NCBI RefSeq assembly: GCF_014697625.1
Contig: NZ_JACJSG010000011.1
Coordinates: 62,001-126,000 of the forward strand
Length of the DNA: 64,000 nucleotides
Reading direction: 5' to 3'
DNA from: Anabaena azotica FACHB-119
GTDB taxonomy: Bacteria; Cyanobacteriota; Cyanobacteriia; Cyanobacteriales; Nostocaceae
The position numbers and the translations under genes are program-made. Positions 37,486-46,327 of the stretch are shown here, one piece after another; position 1 is the first letter of the stretch; each line of letters opens with the position of its first letter. The notes under the pieces were generated by a model. It was not told the origin of the DNA. It worked only from the letters and a program-made list of their open reading frames with translations, and did no database searches.

Positions 37486-38718
37486 TTATTTGCTAACAAC
37501 TAAGCTTGCTAATTGAATATTTTTTTGAAGATGACATTTATATCTGGTTTGATTTAACAAAGTGAAAATATATTTTTTGATATTATCCAAACCATCCATA
37601 TTTAAAAAATTTTGGTTTAACTGAGGATGCGTTAGCTGATTAACCAGATATTTTTGAAATTCTTTTTGACAGACAATCTCTGGATTAATTACTTTAAAAA
37701 ATCCTAATTTATCCATTTTTTCAGCCCGGATTAATTGCTCTTTTGATGGTTGATATCGGGGAATAATTACAGCCGGCTTATTTGCAGATAAGATTTCGCA
37801 AACCGTATTATAACCAGCCATTGAAACTATTGCATCTGAGACTTGTATATAACTCATTAAATCATCGGTAAATTCCTTAACTTTAACTTGAGGGTTATTG
37901 CTAGCGGCTTGATGAACAAGTTGCTTTTGCTTGATAGGCATTTCTGGGCCATAAATAATTAAACTTTTACAGCAAATTGATTTGGGTAACAATTGAATTG
38001 CCGAAAGATACATATCAACTAATTCGTAACCATCTTCACCGCCGCCGGGAGTAACTAAAATCAAACGTTCATTGGTTGATAGTTGCAATTCTTCTCTAAT
38101 CACATCAGGTGATTTTAACCCTGATTTACGACTTATATAACCGCAGTAACGAGATTTTTGCGCGAGAATAGGCGAAAATTGATATTCACTAACAGTATCA
38201 AAAACTTCTGGCGTACCAACTATTAAAATTTGATGGTATACTTTTTCTAATATTGTGTAATAGTTCTTTTTTCTCCACTCATTGATAGTTACTTCTGGAG
38301 AATCGAGAATATCCCGCAGTAAAAGAACTAGCTTAGTTTGGGGAAGTTTTTCAGCTAAATAATCAATGGTATCAGCTAATTCGTTTTTAAGTCCGTATGG
38401 TTTTTTATCAACAAGAAATAAATCTGGTTGAAAGTTAATAGCGGTTGAGAGAATTAATTGCGATCGCAATCTCACCGTCTCTTCAATGTCCATCCCCAGA
38501 TACTTTACCTCAACTTCGCCGCTTGAGCCTCTGTTCAGGCAAGGAAGTTTGATGTAATCTAAACCCTTGGGTAAACGAAACCCTTGTAACATGGGTGAAC
38601 CTGAAAGTAATAAAATTGACAATTCAGGAATTTCGCTCCGTAGATGTTCGCAAATAGCCAACATTCTTCGGATGTTACCAAGTCCATATGCGTCGTGGGA
38701 ATATACCAGCAGTCGCAT
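37486..38718 (-). CDS. GT-B glycosyltransferase (MurG-like/GT28-type), paralogue B
   Basis: About 410 residues. MRLLVYSHDAYGLGNIRRML ('GLGNIRR' loop), 'LILVTPGGGEDGYELVDMYL', 'DAIVSMAGYNTVCEILSANK' and 'IPRYQPSKEQLIRAEKM' repeat the donor-site motifs of the next gene, so the two are diverged duplicates. First gene of the seven-gene minus-strand cluster. ATG 38718 is preferred; in-frame ATG 38724 and TTG 38730 are alternatives. The promoter should lie between 38719 and the 148-bp repeat at 38848. Confidence 0.82.
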   Translation of the reverse strand: MRLLVYSHDAYGLGNIRRMLAICEHLRSEIPELSILLLSGSPMLQGFRLPKGLDYIKLPCLNRGSSGEVEVKYLGMDIEETVRLRSQLILSTAINFQPDLFLVDKKPYGLKNELADTIDYLAEKLPQTKLVLLLRDILDSPEVTINEWRKKNYYTILEKVYHQILIVGTPEVFDTVSEYQFSPILAQKSRYCGYISRKSGLKSPDVIREELQLSTNERLILVTPGGGEDGYELVDMYLSAIQLLPKSICCKSLIIYGPEMPIKQKQLVHQAASNNPQVKVKEFTDDLMSYIQVSDAIVSMAGYNTVCEILSANKPAVIIPRYQPSKEQLIRAEKMDKLGFFKVINPEIVCQKEFQKYLVNQLTHPQLNQNFLNMDGLDNIKKYIFTLLNQTRYKCHLQKNIQLASLVVSK

Positions 38719-38847
38719 AAGCATTACCAATTAAGTTGGAACAGGTGTAATATGTCAGAAACATCCGTTTGATGTTCTTCTATTAACCATATAATTGCTG
38801 ATTTAGATGAGTTCTTTATGAAAGTTGCATGAGAAATTTCTCATCTT

Positions 38848-38995
38848 ATATCATGTCCGCTTAATCACTTATCATATCTTCGGGGTTGGTAATTGGTAAT
38901 TGGTAATTGCTAATGGTAGAAAACAATTAGCTATTAGCTATTACCCATTACCGACCAAAACAACCATATTATAAGTAATTAGCCGAACTTGATAT
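38848..38995 (-). repeat. 148-bp MITE-like element, copy 2 (inverted)
   Basis: Same length and ends as 15204-15351 but in the opposite orientation: it starts ATATCATGTCCGCTTAATCA and ends TTAGCCGAACTTGATAT. The interior GGTAATT repeats have diverged from copy 1, while the terminal ~45 bp are conserved. Confidence 0.82.
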
Positions 38996-38998
38996 TAT

Positions 38999-39231
38999 AT
39001 AGCAATAGCCAAGACAGTTAGGACATGAGGAAATGAAAAAACTTAGACAGCCAAAGACTTTTAACTCTGTCCCCTGTCCCCTGTCCCCTGCTATATCAGT
39101 TATCAGTAGGACTTACGCAAGTGTCATAATCAAACTAACTGTAGGGTGCGTCAGCCTCAATAATTTCGTACATATTTAAGGATTTTTCACATCTGACGCA
39201 CCCTACCCCAAGTGTCAGTTGCGTATGTCCT
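38999..39231. repeat. two adjacent dispersed repeats upstream of kinase pair
   Basis: 38999-39095 is the AAGACAGTTAGGACATGAGG element, also at 15716-15873. 39108-39231 is a full-length 124-bp AGGACTT element with inverted ends AGGACTTACGCAAGTGTCA / TCAGTTGCGTATGTCCT and the inner palindrome TAGGGTGCGTCAG/CTGACGCACCCTA. From 39232 to 39714 I see no gene, only AT-rich sequence with a C-rich hairpin region at 39330-39420. Confidence 0.8.
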
Positions 39232-39714
39232 GATCAGTTATCAGTCAGCCAGGGTAAGTTTTTAATATAGCAGTGAGTAAGGACTGTACCCTACACCTGT
39301 CAGCACCTCCAACCGTCCCTTACCAAGGAGGAGAAACAAAGCATCGCTTTGGCGGGGTGGGTTTCAGAGGTTTTAGAGGCTAAAAACCCTTCTCCTCTGT
39401 TTTTGAGATGCTTCCCGATGCGGTAATGTCAATCTAATTTGCAAACTCCAAAAACTTGTCAGTGAATTTACTGTTGCCTTTCAACAAAATTCTCCAGTTA
39501 ATTCAGGGATTAAGTGAATTTTCTCATATCTTTTGCTTATTTATTATGTTACATAATATTCAAGAGATTTTGCATTTAATTTGGCAAAATTTTTTATAAA
39601 CAATAAAATATCTTTTCAAAGATAGAATCATCTTTATAAGACTTTAACTTATTTATCTTTCAACTAAATGTTAATTCAATCTACCATTTATTCGATAGCG
39701 TCAAGTTACCAGAT

Positions 39715-41316
39715 ATGGTAAATCAAAAAACAGAACCAGATGTTTATATTGGAAAAGTTTTAAACAATCGCTATTTAATAATAGACTTGATTGGCAAAGG
39801 CGGTATGGGGCGAGTTTATTTAGCAGAAGATACTGCTAAAAACCGTCAAGTCGCCTTGAAGATTCTCATATTAAATTTAGTAAATCAACAGGTATCGCAA
39901 CGCTTTGCTAGAGAAATTTTTATTGGCGCTCAATTAGGACGTAAAAGTAAAAATATTGTGCGCGTCTTAAGCTATGGTGTAACGGATGAAAAAACTCCTT
40001 TTTATGTAATGGAGTACCTGGAAGGAAAAAATTTAAAACAAATATTAAAAAAGCATCCGTTAACAATAGATAAATTTTTAGATATTTGTTATCAAGTTTG
40101 TTTGGGTTTACAATGCGCCCACCAGGGTATTATTCTTAAAGGCGAAGTGTATCCGGTTGTACATAGGGATATTAAACCAGAAAATATATTTATTACTAAT
40201 AATAGTAAACAAAGCGAGAATGTCAAAATTTTAGATTTTGGTATTGCCAAGTTTTTAACAGAACGTAGTGGGATGACACTTACCGATTCTTTCATCGGTA
40301 GTTTACCTTATTGTTCACCAGAACATATGGAAGGGCGTAAGCTATTAGATATTCGCTCTGATATTTATAGTTTAGGTGTGTTGATGTTTGAAATGTTAAC
40401 TGCAAAACATCCATTTCAAACAGAAAGTAACTCCTTTGGAAATTGGTATCAAGCTCATCGTTTCCAAGTACCTCCTACCTTTGCTGAAGTAGATAGCCAG
40501 TTGCAAATCCCCTCACAATTGCAAGATTTAATCATGAGTTGCTTGGCAAAAGAAGTAGGCGATCGCCCACAAAATGCTCAAGAAATAATCCAAGTATTAG
40601 GACAAGTTAAACAAAAAATAGAAAATGCTAATTCTAGCAGTGATGATATTGGAAAAAACATTCCTGAATTTCAATTAGTACCCATAACTTCTCTTACAGA
40701 AAAAGAATGTTTACAAAAAACTTGGCCGAAAAATAAACCAGTAAAACAGATTGGTTTTCCCCATCTCCTCCCCACTACTCAAGGGATAATACCAACCTTT
40801 TGGGCAATGTTACCAAAACAGGAAATATCTCAATTTTTATCTAAAAACCATCGAATTGAATTTATTAGTCAAATGGAAGTTTACCCAATGATACTATGGG
40901 TTACGGTACTACATGATGTTGAATTATCCCTCATCAGATGGTTATCTTATTTCATAGATTTACAAGAAAGTAGAGGTCAAAGTATTGTCCGATTTTTAGC
41001 AGATACTGGATATTATCATCTCCTATTCTTTGCCCTAGAAGAGCCGAATAATTGCCCTCAAGTTATTACTTTAACTCTCACTGCTCAACAACGTCAACAA
41101 CTGATAGATTGGATGACAACCAATCAAAATATCGAACCCAATGAAATAGTTACTACTTCACAAGCTAAAAATATACTCAAAACAGAATATGAAGAAATTA
41201 GACTAGAAATCATGCGTAATTTAACAGCCAATAAACCACAGGAACAGGTAGAAATCAAAAGTTGGTTTGCTAAATTAATTGATCAAGTATTACACATTTT
41301 TAAACATAATCAATAA
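39715..41316 (+). CDS. Ser/Thr protein kinase with conserved C-terminal domain, copy 1
   Basis: 533 residues. The Hanks-type kinase domain (about 15-300) is complete: P-loop 'LIGKGGMGRVYLAED', Lys in 'VALKIL', 'VVHRDIKPENIF', 'ILDFGIAKFL' and 'YCSPEHMEG'. The remaining ~220 residues have no membrane helix, PASTA or WD repeats. They form a domain shared with the next gene: 'WPKNKPVKQIGFPHLLPTTQ', 'AMLPKQEI', 'MILWVTVLHDVELSLIRWLS', 'LFFALEEPNNCPQVI' and 'LTAQQRQQLIDWM'. This domain is probably the sensory or substrate-docking part; I know no name for it. The two kinases are 53 bp apart and likely co-transcribed. Confidence 0.92.
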   Translation: MVNQKTEPDVYIGKVLNNRYLIIDLIGKGGMGRVYLAEDTAKNRQVALKILILNLVNQQVSQRFAREIFIGAQLGRKSKNIVRVLSYGVTDEKTPFYVMEYLEGKNLKQILKKHPLTIDKFLDICYQVCLGLQCAHQGIILKGEVYPVVHRDIKPENIFITNNSKQSENVKILDFGIAKFLTERSGMTLTDSFIGSLPYCSPEHMEGRKLLDIRSDIYSLGVLMFEMLTAKHPFQTESNSFGNWYQAHRFQVPPTFAEVDSQLQIPSQLQDLIMSCLAKEVGDRPQNAQEIIQVLGQVKQKIENANSSSDDIGKNIPEFQLVPITSLTEKECLQKTWPKNKPVKQIGFPHLLPTTQGIIPTFWAMLPKQEISQFLSKNHRIEFISQMEVYPMILWVTVLHDVELSLIRWLSYFIDLQESRGQSIVRFLADTGYYHLLFFALEEPNNCPQVITLTLTAQQRQQLIDWMTTNQNIEPNEIVTTSQAKNILKTEYEEIRLEIMRNLTANKPQEQVEIKSWFAKLIDQVLHIFKHNQ

Positions 41317-41369
41317 TCGGAAAATTTAACTTTTTTCTGCCAAAAGTGGTTATATGTGAGGTTGTCAAG

Positions 41370-42902
41370 GTGAATCAGAGTGTATTTGCATCTCCACACA
41401 GTACAGGATTAGTTGCTAATCGTTATCAACTACAAAAGTTGATTGGTAGCGGTGGCATGGGGGAAGTTTTTTTAGCAACTGATATCCTCTTAGGAGAAAC
41501 CCCAGTTGCTATCAAATTTCTCGCTCAAACTGTATGTGATTCTAAAATTCAGAAAGACTTTGCCCGTGAAGCACTGATGAGTGCATCCCTAAGCCAAAAA
41601 AGTTTACATATTGTCCGGGCTTACGATTATGGTGTGAGTGACACAGGGAAACCTTTTTATGTCATGGAATACCTCAACGGCAAAGGTTTAAAAGAATTAA
41701 TTCCCTTACCCTTACCTAAGTTTATCCATCTTGCCCGTCAGATTTGTTTGGGCTTACAATGCGCCCATCAAGGTATTCAAATTGATGGAAAAGTTTACCC
41801 TTTAGTTCATCGAGATATTAAGCCAGCAAATATCTTAGTTGTTCCCGATCCCATATTAGTACAGTTAGTAAAAATCCTAGATTTTGGTATTGCTAAATTT
41901 ATCAACTATGCCACTACAGCTAGTACAAATAAAGGATTTCATGGAACTTTACCTTACTGTTCACCTGAGCAATTAGAAGGAGAAAACTTAGATAGCCGCT
42001 CTGATATATATAGCTTGGGTGTCATCATGTTTGAAATGCTCACTGGTGCTAAACCTTGGCAACCAGAAACAGATTTATTTGGCGCTTGGTATAAAGCACA
42101 TAACTTTGAAAAACCACGAGCGATCGCCGATGTTAAACCCAACCTAAAAATTCCCTCACAACTCAACAATTTAATCATGGCTTGCTTAGAGAAAAAAGCC
42201 AGCGATCGCCCGCAAAACGTTGGAGAAATATTACAAATCATCAATAGTATCGACCCCTTGCAATGCGCCATTTTTTCTACTAATATATCATCTCTAGCAA
42301 CTCCTAAATTAACATCTGGTTACGAACTAATAGCAGCCTTAAAAAAACAATCTCACCAATTCACTTGGCCTCAAAACAAACCTATACAAGAAATTGTTTT
42401 CCCTCAACAGCTAAACCTCAACCAAAATAATTTAGCCACAGTCTGGCTAATGTTACCTAAAAAAGAAATTCAACTCCGGGCAAACTGTCAAATTCATAAC
42501 CGCTTCCTTTTTGTCACATCACCCCATCCGATGCTGTTGTGGGTAACACTACTCTACAACCAAAAATTAGAACCAAAGTGGCTACCTTGCTACCTAGATA
42601 CGCAAAATCCCCTCAATCGCCAACTAATAATATCCTTAGTTAACAATGCCAGCTACCCTCTAATTTGCTTCACCCTAGAAGCACCCCATAGCTGTATTCA
42701 AATCCTCAATAGTGACATTGAACCCAGCCAAAGACAAAAGTTACAAATTTGGCTAGAACAAAGTCAAAAACTCCCGCTAGCTTCTCAAGCTCATGTAAGT
42801 AAAAACCTGCTCAAGCAGCAGTATAAACAAATCCAATCACAGATGCTTCAGCAATTATCATCTACCCACCATATGGAACAATTAGCCAAGAAATTAAGTT
42901 AA
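41370..42902 (+). CDS. Ser/Thr protein kinase with conserved C-terminal domain, copy 2
   Basis: 510 residues from GTG 41370 (MNQSVFASPHSTGLVANRYQ), chosen because GTGAGG lies about 8 nt upstream; an earlier GTG at 41346 lacks a ribosome site. Catalytic motifs 'LIGSGGMGEVFLATD', 'VAIKFL', 'LVHRDIKPANIL', 'ILDFGIAKF' and 'YCSPEQLEG' are intact. The C-terminal domain 'FTWPQNKPIQEIVFPQQLNL', 'WLMLPKKEIQ', 'PMLLWVTLLYNQKLEPKWL', 'CFTLEAPHSC' and 'IEPSQRQKLQIWL' aligns with copy 1 over its whole length. The two may phosphorylate each other or act as a heteromeric sensor; this is inference from pairing. Confidence 0.92.
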   Translation: MNQSVFASPHSTGLVANRYQLQKLIGSGGMGEVFLATDILLGETPVAIKFLAQTVCDSKIQKDFAREALMSASLSQKSLHIVRAYDYGVSDTGKPFYVMEYLNGKGLKELIPLPLPKFIHLARQICLGLQCAHQGIQIDGKVYPLVHRDIKPANILVVPDPILVQLVKILDFGIAKFINYATTASTNKGFHGTLPYCSPEQLEGENLDSRSDIYSLGVIMFEMLTGAKPWQPETDLFGAWYKAHNFEKPRAIADVKPNLKIPSQLNNLIMACLEKKASDRPQNVGEILQIINSIDPLQCAIFSTNISSLATPKLTSGYELIAALKKQSHQFTWPQNKPIQEIVFPQQLNLNQNNLATVWLMLPKKEIQLRANCQIHNRFLFVTSPHPMLLWVTLLYNQKLEPKWLPCYLDTQNPLNRQLIISLVNNASYPLICFTLEAPHSCIQILNSDIEPSQRQKLQIWLEQSQKLPLASQAHVSKNLLKQQYKQIQSQMLQQLSSTHHMEQLAKKLS

Positions 42903-42944
42903 AATTGGTCTGATTTTATCGAAAATTTGGGTTGAAAACCCCGT

Positions 42945-43342
42945 CCTTATAGGACGGCTTTTGGTAGAATATGGTTGTGGAAGGGTAATCAACCACTGAA
43001 AAAACCCTATTGCTGCCTAATACGCAGAAGCTGAACCTTGACAAATGAATCTTGCTGGTTCTACTTCGTAGTTCTAGTATCACCTGGAAGTAGGTAAAAG
43101 ATTTACAGGTACTAGACGAACAGCATTGTACAGAAGCGATTAATCGCGTCTCTACCAAACAAATATTGCACACTGTGCAACTATGGTCGGGCAGACCAAA
43201 AGTTAACGCTTGGGGAGAGAACCACCTCTGGCACAAGATACCGCAAGGAATCGGGCGCTAAGTGGACTCATTGAACCAAGAATCCCCTGCCTTTTTAAGC
43301 AAGTGAGCGAAAGCGAAACTTGGTTAGGCAGGGGAGTGTCAA
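42945..43342 (+). mobile_element. orphan IS200/IS605-like element B with structured RNA character
   Basis: No transposase inside. At the 5' side, GTGG..CCAC around 42977-42996 encloses GGGT (42983-42986), which can pair with ACCC (43004-43007), a pseudoknot shared with element A at 55638-55670. At the 3' side is the common module 'ACCACCTCTGGCA ... TAAGTGGACTCATTGAACCA', then GAATCCCC with the hairpin CCCCTGCCT/AGGCAGGGG (43284-43334) and GGGGAGTGTCAA ending at 43342. TCAA ends and the GAATCCC-stem-GGGAGT signature are the same as at the right end of the tnpB element. It may be a non-autonomous element that expresses a stand-alone guide-scaffold (omega/HEARO-like) RNA. A hairpin CCGTCC..GGACGG lies at its left edge (42943-42957). 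Confidence 0.55.
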
Positions 43343-43565
43343 TAAAACCGCCATATGCTGTTACCAGCAAAACTTCATTATCAGGTTATTCCGGCAATAC
43401 AAATTTTCAGAATGCCAAGCCTGTGAACATCCCCAGCCAATATGGTGAGACTTATCCCTCTCAACAACCACTTGGGAAGCAAGCACAAGAAGAATTTCAG
43501 AAAATTTTCCCAAACAAGGTTGACAATCCTTGAGGGGTGCGTCATAATAGGGAAGTGCCAATTAA

Positions 43566-43639
43566 GGGACTGTAGTTCAATTGGTTAGAGCACCGCCCTG
43601 TCACGGCGGAAGTTGCGGGTTCGAGCCCCGTCAGTCCCG
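43566..43639 (+). tRNA. trnD: tRNA-Asp (GTC)
   Basis: Cloverleaf: acceptor GGGACTG/CAGTCCC, D-arm with GTTCAATTGGTTAGAGC, anticodon stem CCGCC/GGCGG with loop CTGTCAC (anticodon GTC) and T-arm GCGGGTTCGAGCCCCGT. Discriminator base G; the 3' CCA is not encoded. It lies 160 bp before gltX on the same strand. Confidence 0.97.
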
Positions 43640-43801
43640 TTCAAAGTTGTGAGTAATGAGTGCTGAGTCCTGAGTAGTATAGGAAGAGGACACAGATAAC
43701 TAGTAATTGTTTGGAGTCTTGATTTCCTAGAAAAATCTCAGGACTCAGAGGCTTAGATACTAAGCTAAATTTATTCATGCTTTGCGAGAGAGAGAAATAC
43801 T

Positions 43802-45244
43802 GTGACGGTTAGAGTCAGAATTGCTCCTAGTCCAACGGGAAATTTACACATTGGTACAGCCAGGACAGCCGTATTTAACTGGCTGTTTGCCCGCCACCAC
43901 GGCGGCACATTTATCTTGCGAATTGAAGACACAGATTTAGAGCGATCGCGTCCCGAATACACAGAAAATATTATGACGGGACTGCGTTGGTTAGGGCTGA
44001 ATTGGGATGAAGGGCCATTCTACCAATCTCAACGCCTCGACCTTTATCAAAAAGCCGTACAACAACTTTTAGATCAAGGTTTAGCCTATCGCTGCTACAC
44101 CACATCAGAAGAATTAGAAGCCCTAAGAGAAGCGCAAAAAGCCAAAGGTGAAGCCCCCCGTTACGACAACCGTCACCGCAACCTCACCCCAGAACAAGAA
44201 GCCGAATTTAAAGCCCAAGGACGTAGTTTCGTCATCCGCTTTAAAATTGACGATGACCGGGAAATCGTCTGGAACGACCTAGTACGGGGAAAGGTGGCTT
44301 GGAAAGGCAGTGATTTAGGTGGTGATATGGTCATCGCCCGTGCTTCCGAAGATGGTATTGGTCAACCTTTATACAACTTTGTGGTCGTGGTTGATGACAT
44401 TGATATGCAAATCACTCATGTCATTCGCGGGGAAGACCACATCGCCAACACCGCCAAGCAAATTCTCCTATATGAAGCTTTAGGGGCAAAAATCCCGGAA
44501 TTTGCCCATGCGCCCTTAATTTTGAATATGGAAGGGCGTAAACTTTCCAAGCGGGATGGGGTGACTTCCATTTCCGACTTTCAGAAAATGGGCTTTACCG
44601 CCGAAGGTTTAGTCAACTACATGACCTTGCTTGGTTGGTCGCCACCAGATTCTACCCAAGAAATATTTACCTTGGAAGCCGCAGCCAAGGAATTTAGTTT
44701 TGAACGGGTGAATAAAGCCGGGGCAAAATTCGACTGGGCAAAACTAGATTGGTTGAACAGTCAATATATCCACAACACCCCAGTTGATAAGTTGACTGAT
44801 TTGTTGATACCTTATTGGGAAGAAGCAGGATATTCATTTGCACAGGGACGCGATCGCCCTTGGTTGGAACAGTTGGTTGGGTTAATTAGCGCCAGCTTGA
44901 CACGCTTAACCGATGCTGTAGAGATGACCAAGCTGTTCTTCATCGAGACAGTGGAATTGAGCGAAGAAGGGAGTAAGCAATTGCAGCAAGAAGGTTCTCA
45001 GGCTGCACTTGAAGCCATCATTGCTGGCTTGGAAGCCCAACCCCAACTCACAGAAGCGGCAGCCCAAGACATAATTAAACAAGTGGTGAAAGCTCAAAAT
45101 GTGAAGAAAGGTTTAGTGATGCGATCGCTCCGAGTCGCCCTCACCGGAGACGTGCATGGCCCCGACTTAATTCAATCTTGGTTACTTCTCAATCAGATTG
45201 GTTTGGATAAGCCACGCTTAAGTCAGTCCGTAGCAGCCAGTTAA
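43802..45244 (+). CDS. gltX: glutamyl-tRNA synthetase (non-discriminating type likely)
   Basis: 480 residues from GTG 43802. It is a class I synthetase: the HIGH motif is '[20 protein letters not shown]' (residues 16-19 HIGT) and the KMSKS equivalent 'KLSKRDG' is at about 249-255. The C-terminal helical anticodon-binding part is present ('[20 protein letters not shown]'). It charges tRNA-Glu for protein and, via glutamyl-tRNA reductase, tetrapyrrole synthesis. Cyanobacteria lack GlnRS, so a non-discriminating role feeding GatCAB is expected (family knowledge, not visible in the sequence). The GTG start has no strong Shine-Dalgarno (GAGAGAGA precedes it). Confidence 0.97.
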   Translation: MTVRVRIAPSPTGNLHIGTARTAVFNWLFARHHGGTFILRIEDTDLERSRPEYTENIMTGLRWLGLNWDEGPFYQSQRLDLYQKAVQQLLDQGLAYRCYTTSEELEALREAQKAKGEAPRYDNRHRNLTPEQEAEFKAQGRSFVIRFKIDDDREIVWNDLVRGKVAWKGSDLGGDMVIARASEDGIGQPLYNFVVVVDDIDMQITHVIRGEDHIANTAKQILLYEALGAKIPEFAHAPLILNMEGRKLSKRDGVTSISDFQKMGFTAEGLVNYMTLLGWSPPDSTQEIFTLEAAAKEFSFERVNKAGAKFDWAKLDWLNSQYIHNTPVDKLTDLLIPYWEEAGYSFAQGRDRPWLEQLVGLISASLTRLTDAVEMTKLFFIETVELSEEGSKQLQQEGSQAALEAIIAGLEAQPQLTEAAAQDIIKQVVKAQNVKKGLVMRSLRVALTGDVHGPDLIQSWLLLNQIGLDKPRLSQSVAAS

Positions 45245-45269
45245 CAATCCCTGATCAACCAATTTTATA

Positions 45270-45396
45270 TTTCTTATGGTGTGGGCATCTTGCCCGCACC
45301 GGACGAGTGATGTCAAATAGTTCATTTCTCTCAATTTGGGAACATACGCTGTAAAATTAGTGTCTTTCCTTACACTGAAAAGCTTATGTAACTAAA
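45270..45396. repeat. spacer with GTGGGCATCTTGCCCGCACC palindrome
   Basis: A short intergenic region with the palindromic unit GGTGTGGGCATC / GCCCGCACC near 45279-45301, related to that at 21540-21585. No gene. Confidence 0.5.
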
Positions 45397-45891
45397 ATGT
45401 TAAAAACGTCGCTAAATAGAGGCATCCGGGTATCCTTAATGATAGTTACGCTGGGCGTTATCTCGGCACTTCATACAAACAGCAGAGCGCAAGAAGCGCC
45501 CCCAATATTTGGGGATGTCACCATCAGTAGGAAATTTTCTCCAGACCCCTTGGTAGTCAGGGGTATGAGTGGCGGTTCAATAGCGGCAAGCCAAGTAGCA
45601 GGCAGAATCGAAACACCCACTGGCCCCTGTAACGGATTTGTCGATGAAACACCAGACCACACCATCAAACTCAACAGTAATTTCGAGTACTTAAAACTGC
45701 AAGTCCAATCTCCGCAAGATACCACCATCATAGTCAAAGGCCCTGGCGGTACTTGGTGTAATGATGACGTAAACGGCAAAAATCCAGGCATCAGTGGCGA
45801 GTGGTTGCCTGGAAATTACCAGGTTTGGGTCGGTTCTTACAACAAAGACAAGTATTTTCCCTACAAGTTAGAAATTACCGAAGTTAGGTAG
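45397..45891 (+). CDS. secreted hypothetical protein
   Basis: 164 residues. The signal peptide (MLKTSLNRGIRVSLMIVTLG, VISALHTNSRAQ) has a probable cleavage after SRA-Q (about residue 31). The mature part is 130 residues and beta-rich: 'FGDVTISRKFSPDPLVVRGM', 'PCNGFVDETPDHTIKLN', 'LQVQSPQDTTIIVKGPGGTW' and 'GEWLPGNYQVWVGSYNKDKY'. Two Cys (in PCNGF and WCNDD) could form a disulfide. It resembles a small periplasmic pre-peptidase C-like (PPC) beta-sandwich, in which 'G.Y.V.VG......Y.L.I' ends the domain. Function unknown. Confidence 0.75.
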   Translation: MLKTSLNRGIRVSLMIVTLGVISALHTNSRAQEAPPIFGDVTISRKFSPDPLVVRGMSGGSIAASQVAGRIETPTGPCNGFVDETPDHTIKLNSNFEYLKLQVQSPQDTTIIVKGPGGTWCNDDVNGKNPGISGEWLPGNYQVWVGSYNKDKYFPYKLEITEVR

Positions 45892-45897
45892 ATTGGG

Positions 45898-46106
45898 GAT
45901 TGGGGAGATGAGGGAGATGAGGGAGATGAGGGAGTAGGGGGAGATGAGGGAGATGAGGGAGTAGGGGGAGATGAGGGAGATGAGGGAGTAGGGGGAGATG
46001 GGGAAGAATAATAACTGTCACCTGTCACCTGTCACCTGTCACCTGTCACCTGTCACCTGTCACCTGTCACCTGTCACCTGTCACCTGATAACTGATAACT
46101 GATAAC
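45898..46106. repeat. STRR cluster: GAGATGAGG units, TGTCACC x10, TGATAAC x3
   Basis: 45900-45995 has a higher-order repeat of GGGAGATGAGGGAGATGAGG and GGAGTAGG units. 46016-46085 has ten perfect copies of TGTCACC, followed by three of TGATAAC (46086-46106). 46107-46327, up to the ftsH start, has AT-rich sequence with no gene. Confidence 0.95.
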
Positions 46107-46327
46107 TGACCAGCCTCTTGCAATCTTGTATTAGAATTAAGTTAAATTTAATTAAGATTCTTATCAGCATCTTAGATTTAACATAATGGCCTTATAGCTT
46201 TATGGCGGTGCATGATTAGATATCAGATTAAACAAAATGGATTTATAAACATCCGTTGTACAACTGTCTAGTAACTCCAGTTGCTAGAAATAATGAATCG
46301 TACTTGGCATCTAGAGGCAAATTAAAA

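Noticed and set aside
43210..43533. 107-residue plus-strand frame after the kinase pair
   Set aside because: Its first 45 codons lie inside orphan element B. The remaining Pro/Gln-rich 60 codons could be the end of a truncated gene, but I recognise no family and no start.
46016..46106. Regular repeats that might suggest a CRISPR array
   Set aside because: Units are 7-8 bp in direct contact without spacers, and no cas genes are present; these are STRRs.
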